51,569 nucleotides of DNA from RGIG8368 sp045540275. GTDB taxonomy: Bacteria > Verrucomicrobiota > Kiritimatiellia > RFP12 > UBA1067. How positions within the stretch are numbered: the stretch's first letter is position 1; every line of letters begins with the position of its first letter. The position numbers and the translations under genes are program-made. Under the pieces are notes generated by a model, which worked only from the letters and a program-made list of their open reading frames with translations, did no database searches and was not told where the DNA came from. The stretch lies in the NCBI GenBank assembly GCA_045540275.1, contig JAZQGX010000166.1, positions 1-51,569 on the forward strand. Direction: 5' to 3'. Shown here one piece after another: positions 1-8,168 of this stretch.

Positions 1-149
1 GACTTCCCCCCTATCCAGTAAACGAGACCATGCTTTCTACAGATATAATCGAACACCCTTAAAAGACGCAATTCGACTAGCTGCATCTGACGAAGCGAGG
101 TCGTTCCTTCTTGCCGATTATCCCATTGTAAATTCTTTATATATGACAT
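1..149 (-). CDS. LicD-family phosphotransferase, N-terminal fragment (cut by window edge)
   Basis: Reading the minus strand from an ATG at 149 gives 50 codons open to the window edge. The stretch LRLLRVFDYICRKHGLVYW followed by IGG is typical of the start of LicD-like proteins, which transfer phosphocholine or similar phospho-alcohols from a CDP carrier onto glycans. The start is supported by an AAGGA ribosome binding site 9 nt upstream and by the 5-nt gap after the stop of the cytidylyltransferase-fusion gene, so the two are probably in one operon. The catalytic aspartates expected further on lie outside the window. Family assignment from 50 residues is good but not certain. The substrate is unknown; the neighbouring CTP-dependent activator suggests it uses a CDP-linked donor. 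Confidence 0.72.
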   Translation of the reverse strand, partial: MSYIKNLQWDNRQEGTTSLRQMQLVELRLLRVFDYICRKHGLVYWIGGK

Positions 150-154
150 GTATG

Positions 155-1420
155 TTAATCCTTCATTGATGCCGATATACGAATCGACTCTTCATTTGCA
201 ACATTATAAACCCTACGCACTAATATAATTGATTTTGCAAAAGATATGAGTTCGTAACGGATTCCTTCTCCATCTAACTGATAAAAATATCGTCTATTAT
301 CTGCAATATTCTCATAACGCACCTCAAAATAGTCCATCTTCCACCATGGTGCAGGAACATAAATATAGCCTTTTGTTCCAGAGACTATCAAATCACCTTC
401 AGATTTAACGCCTTTTCCAACCTTTACAGATGCAACAGCATTGGAATATTTAAAATCGTATTTAGTGAAAATGTCAAACTCATTACTCCCATGAGCGTAA
501 AACGAAGTTATATTACATGTTTCATAATCGCATCCGAGAATTTGAAAAACTGCTAACAATGCCGCTGGTGCCCACGCCTGACGCGCATTCCAACGGTCAT
601 TAAGTTCTTCAACAGAGGAATACGGGGGCATCAGACTTGTACATGTCGCATCGACCGACATTACATCACCTATCTTCCCCGACTTGATCAAAAGCAACAT
701 TCGGTTATATGCCGTTGAGTATGCCGTTTTTATTGCATCCATCAAAACGAGATTCTTCTCTGCCGCTAGCGCAAACATTTCCTTGCAATCATCTGCAGAT
801 AACGCAATCGGCGACTCACATAAAACATGCTTACCGGCATCAAATGCTTGCCTTATATGACGAACATGGTCACGCGGATGAGATTGTATATAAACCGCAT
901 CGCATTTTTCTAATAACTCCGTATATCCTGCGTCATTATCACACTTGCCTACACACATTATCCCATTAACAAAGGCACATTCCGATTCATACTTTTCAGC
1001 AACCCTTCCAGTGCCATAAATACCAAGGCGTAAAGTCCGTTGCTCAGCGCGAATTTCAGATGAACTTACTCCTTCCGTCCGGGGCAGATACACGACCTTA
1101 CAATATTCATTAAGGTAATCGAAATATCCTTCCCAATCACTTCCTACTGTAAATATATCAACACCAAGTCGACGAATATCATCAATCTTTTGACCTTCAT
1201 ATTCCTCTACAATAATTTCATCAGCTATATTGAGCGCCCTTACCGCCTCAATCCTCTCCATAAGCGTTTGAGCTGCATTAATCTTACCCCTAGTACGATC
1301 ATAATCATCTGATGTTATGCCAACGATTAAATAATCTCCAAGAGCCTTAGCCCGCTCCAATAGACGAACATGCCCGTGATGAAGAAGATCGTACGTTCCG
1401 TATGTTATTACTTTTTTCAT
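155..1420 (-). CDS. Fusion: glycerol-3-phosphate-type cytidylyltransferase + Gfo/Idh/MocA oxidoreductase
   Basis: A 421-residue two-domain protein. Residues 1-125 form a TagD-like nucleotidyltransferase (GTYDLLHHGH near the N-terminus, carrying the HxGH signature; SSSEIR near the domain end, similar to the family's RTEGISTT-type motif). From about residue 130 a Rossmann domain starts (GIYGTGRVAEKY) and continues as a Gfo/Idh/MocA oxidoreductase. The usual EKP motif reads ESP, so the conserved lysine is missing. Start: ATG at 1420; an in-frame ATG at 1429 is also possible, and more upstream codons would run into the aminotransferase gene, which stops at 1435. Inference: the N-terminal domain makes a CDP-alcohol used by the adjacent LicD-like protein, and the C-terminal domain oxidises or reduces its precursor or has become non-catalytic. 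The substrate cannot be named. Confidence 0.85.
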   Translation of the reverse strand: MKKVITYGTYDLLHHGHVRLLERAKALGDYLIVGITSDDYDRTRGKINAAQTLMERIEAVRALNIADEIIVEEYEGQKIDDIRRLGVDIFTVGSDWEGYFDYLNEYCKVVYLPRTEGVSSSEIRAEQRTLRLGIYGTGRVAEKYESECAFVNGIMCVGKCDNDAGYTELLEKCDAVYIQSHPRDHVRHIRQAFDAGKHVLCESPIALSADDCKEMFALAAEKNLVLMDAIKTAYSTAYNRMLLLIKSGKIGDVMSVDATCTSLMPPYSSVEELNDRWNARQAWAPAALLAVFQILGCDYETCNITSFYAHGSNEFDIFTKYDFKYSNAVASVKVGKGVKSEGDLIVSGTKGYIYVPAPWWKMDYFEVRYENIADNRRYFYQLDGEGIRYELISFAKSIILVRRVYNVANEESIRISASMKD

Positions 1421-1434
1421 ACTAAACATTCTTA

Positions 1435-2505
1435 TTAAGCATTTATAACCTTCCGTAAGGATGCACATAGTTTATCATAATCTGTCTCGTTAAGACAGCC
1501 CATGTGACCGACTCGAAAGATTCGATCCTTCATTTCACCACCATTCGGACAAACCCAAATTCCATATTCATCCTTTAATTTCAGGAATATATCATACGCC
1601 GACATGCCATTCGTAGGATGTAATGGAGTAACCGCATTACTTAGGCTCTCACTTACAATCTCAAGCGGCAAATCTTTAATTTTGCTCCTAAAGTATTCCG
1701 CCAATTCTTTCGCCCTTGAAACCTCAACGGCTACTCCACCTGCTGACTCTATTTCTTTAAGTCGCGCATTCATCTGTAAAAGCGTGCCTACCGCTGGAGT
1801 AAAGGGAGTCTGCCCTCTCAACTGATTCGCAAGCGCATCCTTTAAATCGAAGTACATACACTTAGGATCATTCTTGGCAACGCGCTCCAAAGCGCGCGGC
1901 GAAAGCACTATAAGACTAATTCCGGGCGGACACGCAATAGCTTTTTGAGATCCCGCAATCATAACATCAGCACCCAATTCAGACATATTAAAATCATCGC
2001 AGAGAAAAGAACTGATATTATCAACTATTAACAATAAATTATTACACTTGCAGTAATCGCTAATAAGCGCCATATCATAATGAACGCCTGTACTCGTTTC
2101 ATGTTTATTAACAATAAACGCGGTATACTTTTTATCCTTTGCAACTGCTTCAATATCAGTCTCTCGTAATTGGCGGCCAGTTTCTAATTTTATCGCATCA
2201 TAAGGAATATTATGAATGTCACACAGCTTGCAGAATCTATCCCCGAAACTACCCCCATTTACAACTAGAGCACGATCATCGGGAGTAAGAACATTCATAA
2301 TCGCTGCTTCCATCGAAGCCGTACCCGAGCCAGTTATAAATACGCACTTTGATTCTTTAGTCGCACCTGCGAATTTAAGCACTAATCGCTCATTCTCAAG
2401 CATAACTGCCGAGAATTCCGAAGTGCGAAAATACGGAACATCTTCCGCGCCAATCGCGCGAACCACGTCGCAACTCTGAACTGGACCAACTGTAAAATTA
2501 ATCAT
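1435..2505 (-). CDS. Class V aminotransferase (2-aminoethylphosphonate/serine-pyruvate transaminase-like)
   Basis: A 356-residue PLP enzyme of fold type I. Visible features are the glycine/serine-rich cofactor loop (GSGTASMEAA, residues 59-68), the cofactor aspartate at about D162 and the PLP lysine at about K188 in AGSQKAIACPPG, as in the alanine-glyoxylate / AEP transaminase branch. Family members move an amino group between pyruvate or glyoxylate and small substrates such as phosphonoacetaldehyde; relatives in Campylobacter capsule loci make serinol phosphate. Placement directly before the cytidylyltransferase fusion and a LicD-like gene suggests it makes the amine-bearing headgroup of a glycan substituent (inference). 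It sits 5 nt after the FrhB-like gene with AGGA about 10 nt before the ATG. The exact substrate is not readable from sequence. Confidence 0.85.
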   Translation of the reverse strand: MINFTVGPVQSCDVVRAIGAEDVPYFRTSEFSAVMLENERLVLKFAGATKESKCVFITGSGTASMEAAIMNVLTPDDRALVVNGGSFGDRFCKLCDIHNIPYDAIKLETGRQLRETDIEAVAKDKKYTAFIVNKHETSTGVHYDMALISDYCKCNNLLLIVDNISSFLCDDFNMSELGADVMIAGSQKAIACPPGISLIVLSPRALERVAKNDPKCMYFDLKDALANQLRGQTPFTPAVGTLLQMNARLKEIESAGGVAVEVSRAKELAEYFRSKIKDLPLEIVSESLSNAVTPLHPTNGMSAYDIFLKLKDEYGIWVCPNGGEMKDRIFRVGHMGCLNETDYDKLCASLRKVINA

Positions 2506-2510
2506 TTGTA

Positions 2511-3731
2511 CTATTTCCTACATTTATTTTTTAATAGATTCCATAACCACATCTTTTGCCTATTGCCCCATACATACTTTTGAAAAAGAAGTTTTAGTGT
2601 AGGAGATTTTTCCCACTTCTTAACAAGGTCAATATATGACATTACCTTCAAATCCTGCATAAATTCATCACGGCCAGGATTTAAAGCAATATGATTACGC
2701 AAAGGACCTTGATATTTAATAGCCGTCTCTATTGATAACTCATGTCCATAAATTAATGGTTTTGCCGCAGATAATGCCAACTTCCCTTTTTCGGTATTGC
2801 AAAAAGCCACCGAAGAGCCATGATTCTTGCCGTACAATTCAGGGCAATACAGATGAACTCCCCAAAGATCTCCAAGAGTTATATCAGCCACTCGTGATCG
2901 TGTCGCGAATTTACATTCATAACAGGAAGGACGTGACATAAGATGTTGCAACCAAATCGACCAAAACGGATTGAACCAACGATCCTGACGCCAAATATAC
3001 GATGCTTTATTGTCGTCCTTTAATTCCGCCTCCATCATCTCAAAATCCCACTTGCCAGATTTAGCAGACTTAGCTCGATAATCAAGAGATACAATACTAC
3101 CGCCTATCTTATCCTCTAAATAAGCAGCGAATTTCTTAATGTAATATGGAGAAGGCACCCCCTCACAAACAACTTCAATCGTCAAAAGGTTTTCTGAATC
3201 GCTAATCTGACCCAAAAAACTCTTGAGCCCTGCGATCTGGCAAGGAGTCCCCGAAAATATAACGCGCCGATCTTCTAAAAGAAAGCGCTTAACATCTGAA
3301 TAAGAATTACCAACAATACTTTGAAGGTATTTTGATTTTCGGAATTTCGAAATATTTGTGCAGCCCTCAACCCAAGAATGCCGGACATCCAAACCAATAG
3401 ATTCTGCGCCAAAAATAATGGTTTTGTCATCAGCCCAAGATTCAACTATTGCTGAAAAAAATCCTCCTGATGTACTGGCCGTGCGAATATCTGTCTTGAT
3501 AACATAACCACCGAATGCTTCTATCGGATCGTGGGCATTTAACTCATTCTTAATCGGACACACACGACTGCAAGCACCGCAATTTATACACTTCGCAGCA
3601 TCAATATTTGGATACCGAAACCCCTCTTCATCCGCAATCATTTCAATTGCGGCATTTTTGCACACCGAAACACAAGCCTCACACCCGAAGCATGCCGTTT
3701 TGTTCTTAGTCTCTAAATAACTTTGATCCAT
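2511..3731 (-). CDS. FrhB-type (coenzyme F420 hydrogenase/dehydrogenase beta subunit) iron-sulfur protein of a glycan locus
   Basis: A 406-residue protein opening with a two-cluster ferredoxin domain: CFGCEACVSVCK and CINCGACSRVCP within the first 75 residues, each a CxxCxxCxxxC pattern for a 4Fe-4S cluster. FrhB-like N- and C-terminal domains follow (FSGTPCQIAGL, and a later CYECKFATRSRVADITLGD). F420 reducing enzymes share this fold, but such proteins are common in polysaccharide loci of organisms without F420, where they accompany pyruvyl transferases and their role is not established. The start at 3731 is fixed by a TAATG overlap with the upstream pyruvyl transferase, which implies translational coupling. 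Inference: a flavin or Fe-S redox partner in glycan modification. Confidence 0.87.
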   Translation of the reverse strand: MDQSYLETKNKTACFGCEACVSVCKNAAIEMIADEEGFRYPNIDAAKCINCGACSRVCPIKNELNAHDPIEAFGGYVIKTDIRTASTSGGFFSAIVESWADDKTIIFGAESIGLDVRHSWVEGCTNISKFRKSKYLQSIVGNSYSDVKRFLLEDRRVIFSGTPCQIAGLKSFLGQISDSENLLTIEVVCEGVPSPYYIKKFAAYLEDKIGGSIVSLDYRAKSAKSGKWDFEMMEAELKDDNKASYIWRQDRWFNPFWSIWLQHLMSRPSCYECKFATRSRVADITLGDLWGVHLYCPELYGKNHGSSVAFCNTEKGKLALSAAKPLIYGHELSIETAIKYQGPLRNHIALNPGRDEFMQDLKVMSYIDLVKKWEKSPTLKLLFQKYVWGNRQKMWLWNLLKNKCRK

Positions 3732-4837
3732 TACAAAAGTTCCAACTCCATTTTCAAAAATGCGAGAGAGAACTCTGCTTTCGCAACCATTCGGTGCTTT
3801 ACATCTTCCCAATTAACCGTTGTTAATTCTAAATTACTATCGCTTGCTCGCTTGCAAGAAGTAAGATTCAAGAAGTCCAAAACTTCATCTATTTTAGTAT
3901 CGCATTGCTCCCTTGAAAATATTTCAAAAGGCGTATTGTAATGAATTGCAACAATCATTCCGTGATATGAATTCGTCACAACGTGAACTGCGCTTCTAAC
4001 TAGCCCAAGAAATTCCTCAACTCCAGCATCATATCTCATTTCATGTCCTCGCTCAACATTTGTTGCCCTGAGCGATATTTCAACAATTTTCCATCCATTC
4101 TGCTTGGCAAGCTCGATTGCATATGCTTCCATTTTTGGATTGTAACGGCGCGCATATAAAAGCAAATACGGTTCAGTATTATTAGGCTTTACAGCAATTT
4201 CATCAAGATCAACGGACGATAGGTGCAATGTTGGGTCTATCACCTGCGACACAGGAACATCAACACGTTCTTTGATATAAGGCACCATTCCTGATTCACG
4301 TATGCCTAACGCCTTGAAATTTTTAATGCGTTCATTCAATAAGGAATATGTTTCATCCGTAAAATGCGAATCCCCAAAGCTCGCGGCATAAGCTACACTT
4401 CTACCGCGCATACACGGATAATTAGCATAATACCCGTCATCTATACCAAATTCATCAACGCAAAAAATTGTATCCGACCCACAAACATAGCCATCCAGAT
4501 TTTCTTGCTCTATACTATCGTCAAAATTCTCAGAAGTATAAACTCGCTTAGACCTATTAAAACGCTCTGTATAAAATCTATCGAATTTCTTATAGTTCTC
4601 TCGAATTGCTGGCATTGTCAATTCGCACATCCGCTGGGATTCCTCGTCCTTGTCCCACATATTCTTGAACGGGTCAAGCGGATTTTTGTCCCGCAGTACA
4701 TCTGGGCAATAGTCCATCAGTACCGGCTTATACCCCAGCCGTTCAATCGTCTTGCACAACGCCCAACTCTGCAATGCCGAACCATAGTTCGTAAAATTAC
4801 AGTGAATGTTATAACTAATTATACCGAAGGTTTTCAT
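3731..4837 (-). CDS. Polysaccharide pyruvyl transferase family protein
   Basis: A 368-residue member of the CsaB/WcaK-type family. It begins with a GT-B-like strand followed by FTNYGSALQSWAL, carries YVCGSDTIF in the middle and has VTNSYHGMIVAIHY near the C-terminus, where the SxHG motif binds the donor in characterised members. The family places pyruvate ketals from phosphoenolpyruvate on sugars of surface polymers, in the cytoplasm before export; some members act as ordinary glycosyltransferases. It overlaps the FrhB-like gene by one base (TAATG). A 61-nt gap separates it from the acyltransferase upstream. The acceptor sugar cannot be inferred. Confidence 0.87.
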   Translation of the reverse strand: MKTFGIISYNIHCNFTNYGSALQSWALCKTIERLGYKPVLMDYCPDVLRDKNPLDPFKNMWDKDEESQRMCELTMPAIRENYKKFDRFYTERFNRSKRVYTSENFDDSIEQENLDGYVCGSDTIFCVDEFGIDDGYYANYPCMRGRSVAYAASFGDSHFTDETYSLLNERIKNFKALGIRESGMVPYIKERVDVPVSQVIDPTLHLSSVDLDEIAVKPNNTEPYLLLYARRYNPKMEAYAIELAKQNGWKIVEISLRATNVERGHEMRYDAGVEEFLGLVRSAVHVVTNSYHGMIVAIHYNTPFEIFSREQCDTKIDEVLDFLNLTSCKRASDSNLELTTVNWEDVKHRMVAKAEFSLAFLKMELELL

Positions 4838-4898
4838 TTGCCTGTCATCTCTTATCTGAATTATAAATTGCTCTCCGGACTTTATTTAATCTCGCATA

Positions 4899-5354
4899 TC
4901 ATTGCTTTACAACCGCAGGCACACCAAAAGCTATTGAATTATCTGGAACATCGTTTCGAATCAATGACATTGCACCAACAATGGCATTACTACCCACAGT
5001 AACCCCAGGAAGTACCACACACCCAATCCCTAAAAAAGCTTTTTTCTTTATTACAACAGGCTGTGATTTTACTTCTCCACGTCCAGTATAATAATATGCG
5101 TTGTCATGTTCAAGCAATGTGCATCGCGCTGTTATAACCGCCCCGTCTTCTATAATAATCATTTCCGGGTGAACGTTCCCCATAATAACAAAATATCCAA
5201 TCTCACATCCTTTACCGATCTTCACTCCCCTTAAACGATGGAAAAAAATTCTCAGCTTCGTGTGAGGAGCAAACCACGCAGGGAATAAAAATAAAACGCC
5301 AAGGGCTCGCTTCCAAAACGAACCACGGGCTTTCTGTTCATTAGAAGGATTCAT
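4899..5354 (-). CDS. Hexapeptide-repeat acyltransferase (WcaF/colanic-acid type)
   Basis: A 151-residue left-handed beta-helix acyltransferase. After a hydrophobic N-terminal segment (LGVLFLFPAWF) come imperfect hexapeptides (IGKGCEIGYFVIMGNV, then IKKKAFLGIGCVVLPGVTVG), ending in the usual NSIAFGVPAVV. Such enzymes O-acetylate sugars using acetyl-CoA. An LLEHDN segment sits where many members have the catalytic HxHD-like histidine. Start: ATG at 5354, overlapping the preceding glycosyltransferase by 14 nt; an earlier ATG at 5417 would overlap by 77 nt and adds residues not typical of the family. It is likely a tailoring enzyme for the glycan built by this cluster. Confidence 0.83.
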   Translation of the reverse strand: MNPSNEQKARGSFWKRALGVLFLFPAWFAPHTKLRIFFHRLRGVKIGKGCEIGYFVIMGNVHPEMIIIEDGAVITARCTLLEHDNAYYYTGRGEVKSQPVVIKKKAFLGIGCVVLPGVTVGSNAIVGAMSLIRNDVPDNSIAFGVPAVVKQ

Positions 5355-6366
5355 AGACCTTAGAATATTCCAAAATCTGTTTGCTGATGGATAAATTGCA
5401 TCTGTGATACTCGACATTTACCTTTGAACGCTGCAAACATGCATCTACAGTAGGAAGCTCAATATTGTCCTTGTCAAAATAATACACATCCGAATATCCC
5501 ACATTACGATGTCCTGGAATATCTGATAAATAAAGGTAAAGACCACACGCCCCGGCTTCTATCACAGCATTGGGAGAGGCTTCAGATTTTGAAGGATTAA
5601 CTGCGCACTTATAATTACCTAAAGTCGCGTAAATCTCCTCCGGCTTGAGCACCCCACAATAATGCGCGTTTGAAGACTTTTCTAACATTGATTTTATTTT
5701 AGCAGCATGCTCCACTTCTCGTTCATCAAATGGCCCATATATATCAATCTGCCTATCATATTTTTCTGCAGCCTTAATCAATGCTTCAAGATTTTTCTGA
5801 ATGCTTATGCGCCCGATAAACACCATGTCCTTTTGCGGATTCTCATTGATTGATGCACATTCCTTAGATCCATTGGGTATCAAATAATATTTACGCAATG
5901 TATATTTACGCATGTGGTCATAATCGTACTTGCTCACATATATCGTCCGCCGCACAAAATTCACCCCAAGAATATCTGTTAGCCAAATAAACTTTCGGAC
6001 CAACCAATTAATCTTTATGTTTTTATGACTTCTTCCATGAATGCTTGATACAACATTGTAACCCAACAAAGAGAAAATTATCGCCAGCGGGATAAAAATC
6101 TCCATGTGAAAATGAAGGACTGTATTTTTCTTGTCAACTACAGCGGCCCGGATCTGCTTAAATCTGGCAATCCATCCTTTAGCCAACTGAAAAACTTTTA
6201 CTCCGTCAATTACATTATTTTCAACCGTTGGATTATCCCACACTGTAAAAATTGTAAAATCGTATTGTCCCTTTGTCGCTTGTACGAAATTATAGGTTGC
6301 AGCCTCAACCCCGCCGTGAGCGGCTGGAAAATTTTTAATACCGATTCTAAAGATTTGCTTTCTCAT
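5341..6366 (-). CDS. GT4-like glycosyltransferase
   Basis: A 341-residue GT-B retaining glycosyltransferase. The N-terminus has a glycine-rich acceptor loop (AAHGGVEAATYNF). The C-terminal half has VFIGRISIQKNLEALIKAAE and the EX7E donor motif in SEASPNAVIEAGACG. It would transfer a sugar from a nucleotide donor to a growing glycan on the inner face of the cytoplasmic membrane. It starts within the stop codon of the dehydrogenase gene (TAATG, one-base overlap), so it is translationally coupled. From this gene leftward the DNA is clearly more AT-rich than the genes to its right. Donor and acceptor are unknown. Confidence 0.85.
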   Translation of the reverse strand: MRKQIFRIGIKNFPAAHGGVEAATYNFVQATKGQYDFTIFTVWDNPTVENNVIDGVKVFQLAKGWIARFKQIRAAVVDKKNTVLHFHMEIFIPLAIIFSLLGYNVVSSIHGRSHKNIKINWLVRKFIWLTDILGVNFVRRTIYVSKYDYDHMRKYTLRKYYLIPNGSKECASINENPQKDMVFIGRISIQKNLEALIKAAEKYDRQIDIYGPFDEREVEHAAKIKSMLEKSSNAHYCGVLKPEEIYATLGNYKCAVNPSKSEASPNAVIEAGACGLYLYLSDIPGHRNVGYSDVYYFDKDNIELPTVDACLQRSKVNVEYHRCNLSISKQILEYSKVYESF

Positions 6367-7133
6367 TAGATCCGCTCTTCAAATCCTCTGAAGTGAACGT
6401 TTAATTCGTGCATCGGCTCAAGCAGACGCCCAAGTGAAGTCCCCTTCGTAAGGTTTGCAAACGCATTGACGTCCTTAGGGAAACACTTGCCGCCGTATCC
6501 GAATTTTCCGTCCGGGCCAGGAACAAACGTATGAGTATCGTTGATATAACCTGAAAGCAAGCAACCGCGCTGGATCTTCTGGAAGTCCGCCCCCATTTTC
6601 TGGCAATACTCATATACCGCATTGAAATACGTCACCTTGTACGCTCCGAAAACATTATGCGCATACTTGGTAATTTCCGCTTCAAGCGGTGTCATCTCAA
6701 CAAAATATTTCCCCTTGAAGATTCGTTTAAGCAAATCTACAGCACCGGTGAACACCATGGGTTGCCGACGAAAGTCCTCAATGTGGGTGCGCTCGGTCAG
6801 AAATTCCGGCATGAAACAAACCTGATGACCGGTTTCCTTGGACAACATATCGCTGGTACCCGGTAGGATTGTAGTGCGCACAAACACCGGAACATCAGGC
6901 AGCTTCTTAATCAGCTCCTTCATCAAGGTCAAATCCTGCGTTCCGTCCTCCTCGGTAGGCACGTGAATCTGCAAGAAGGCGATGTCAATCTTGGACATAT
7001 CATCATTGTAACCCTTGGGCGGATCGGAGACAAAAACTTCACACCCCTCGGAATTATTCTCTTCAATCCAAGTCTTAAGCGCTCCGCCGACAAATCCACA
7101 GCCAATAATGCCTACTTTTACTTTTTCGCTCAT
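6366..7133 (-). CDS. Short UDP-glucose/GDP-mannose dehydrogenase family protein lacking the C-terminal UDP-binding domain
   Basis: 255 residues, against about 400-450 for typical UDP-glucose 6-dehydrogenases. The NAD Rossmann domain (GIIGCGFVGGAL), RTTILPGT, PEFLTERT and the central helix with EITKYAHNVFGAY are all present, as is the catalytic cysteine in GYGGKCFPKD. The chain stops about 35 residues later, so the C-terminal nucleotide-sugar-binding domain is missing. Start at 7133: an in-frame upstream ATG would overlap the epimerase, while AAGGAA lies about 7 nt before this ATG. Paired with the 4-epimerase it suggests a UDP-glucuronate/galacturonate route, but loss of the C-terminal domain makes both activity and substrate uncertain. 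It overlaps the next gene by TAATG. Confidence 0.83.
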   Translation of the reverse strand: MSEKVKVGIIGCGFVGGALKTWIEENNSEGCEVFVSDPPKGYNDDMSKIDIAFLQIHVPTEEDGTQDLTLMKELIKKLPDVPVFVRTTILPGTSDMLSKETGHQVCFMPEFLTERTHIEDFRRQPMVFTGAVDLLKRIFKGKYFVEMTPLEAEITKYAHNVFGAYKVTYFNAVYEYCQKMGADFQKIQRGCLLSGYINDTHTFVPGPDGKFGYGGKCFPKDVNAFANLTKGTSLGRLLEPMHELNVHFRGFEERI

Positions 7134-7153
7134 GGTACAATTCCTTTTGTTTG

Positions 7154-8134
7154 TTAATCCTCGGGATGATTCTCGCGCCACTCTTTGTACCACTTACAAA
7201 AACGTGGCATTCCCTCTTCAATCGTCGTGGTCGGCTCATAACCAACCGCTTTGTTAAGCTTTTCAACCGATGCATAGGTCGCCGGGACATCTCCATCCTG
7301 CAGGGGAAGAAGTTCCATTTTCGGATTTTCAACCCCCATTTCCCTGGCGATGATTCCAATCATGTCCATCAACTTTTCTGACCTGTGATTGCCGATATTG
7401 AAAACATCATATCGGGGAAGCGCAGGAGCTTTACGGATACAACGGACTAGACCATCGACAATGTCATCGACATAAGTGAAATCCCGATACATATCTCCAT
7501 TGTTGAAGACTTTTATCGACCTTCCTTCTGACATTGCCTTGGCAAACAACCACGCCGCCATGTCTGGCCTGCCCCAAGGACCGTAAACTGTGAAGAATCT
7601 AAAGCCGAAAGTCTGCATGCCATAAAGATGGCTATAACAATGCGCCATTAATTCGTTCGCCTTTTTGGACGCTGCATACAGCGAGATCGGTTTGTCGACG
7701 CTTTGATCCTCCGAAAACGGCAACTCTTTATTTCCGCCATAAACAGACGAAGATGAGGCATAAAGCAACGTCGGCTGCGGCTTCGCGTGACGGCAACATT
7801 CCAGAACATTCAAAAATCCGACCAAATTGGACTCCATGTAAACCTCTGGGTGCGTCAGCGAGTAACGTACTCCCGCTTGTGCCGCGAGATTTACCACAAC
7901 CTCGGGTTGAAATTCATCAAAAACGGCCTTCAATGCGTCTTTATCGGCAAGATTAACCCGGTGAATCGAATAGCCTTCATTCTTTTCTAGCTCGGCATTG
8001 CGCGCCTCTTTCAACTGTACCGAGTAATAATCATTGAAATTGTCTACACCGCAAACCGTATCCCCTTCTGCCAGCAATCGCCTGGCCAGATGGAATCCGA
8101 TAAATCCCGCCGTTCCTGTAACCAGAATTTTCAT
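7154..8134 (-). CDS. UDP-glucuronate 4-epimerase-like SDR epimerase
   Basis: A 326-residue extended short-chain dehydrogenase. NAD-binding TGTAGFIGFHLARRL is at the N-terminus, and the catalytic serine and YxxxK are in SSSSVYGG and YAASKKANE. FRFFTVYGPWGRPDMA and the conserved RDFTYVDD are characteristic of the GalE/CapI branch that interconverts UDP-glucuronate and UDP-galacturonate. The start ATG at 8134 has AAGG about 6 nt upstream; an in-frame ATG at 8149 is less well placed. It follows the iron exporter gene by 34 nt on the same strand with no clear terminator between, so read-through is possible. It supplies a uronic acid donor to the surface-glycan cluster. Confidence 0.88.
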   Translation of the reverse strand: MKILVTGTAGFIGFHLARRLLAEGDTVCGVDNFNDYYSVQLKEARNAELEKNEGYSIHRVNLADKDALKAVFDEFQPEVVVNLAAQAGVRYSLTHPEVYMESNLVGFLNVLECCRHAKPQPTLLYASSSSVYGGNKELPFSEDQSVDKPISLYAASKKANELMAHCYSHLYGMQTFGFRFFTVYGPWGRPDMAAWLFAKAMSEGRSIKVFNNGDMYRDFTYVDDIVDGLVRCIRKAPALPRYDVFNIGNHRSEKLMDMIGIIAREMGVENPKMELLPLQDGDVPATYASVEKLNKAVGYEPTTTIEEGMPRFCKWYKEWRENHPED

Positions 8135-8168
8135 TTCAACCTTCCCCACAGAATCAACCGCCCGCAGG

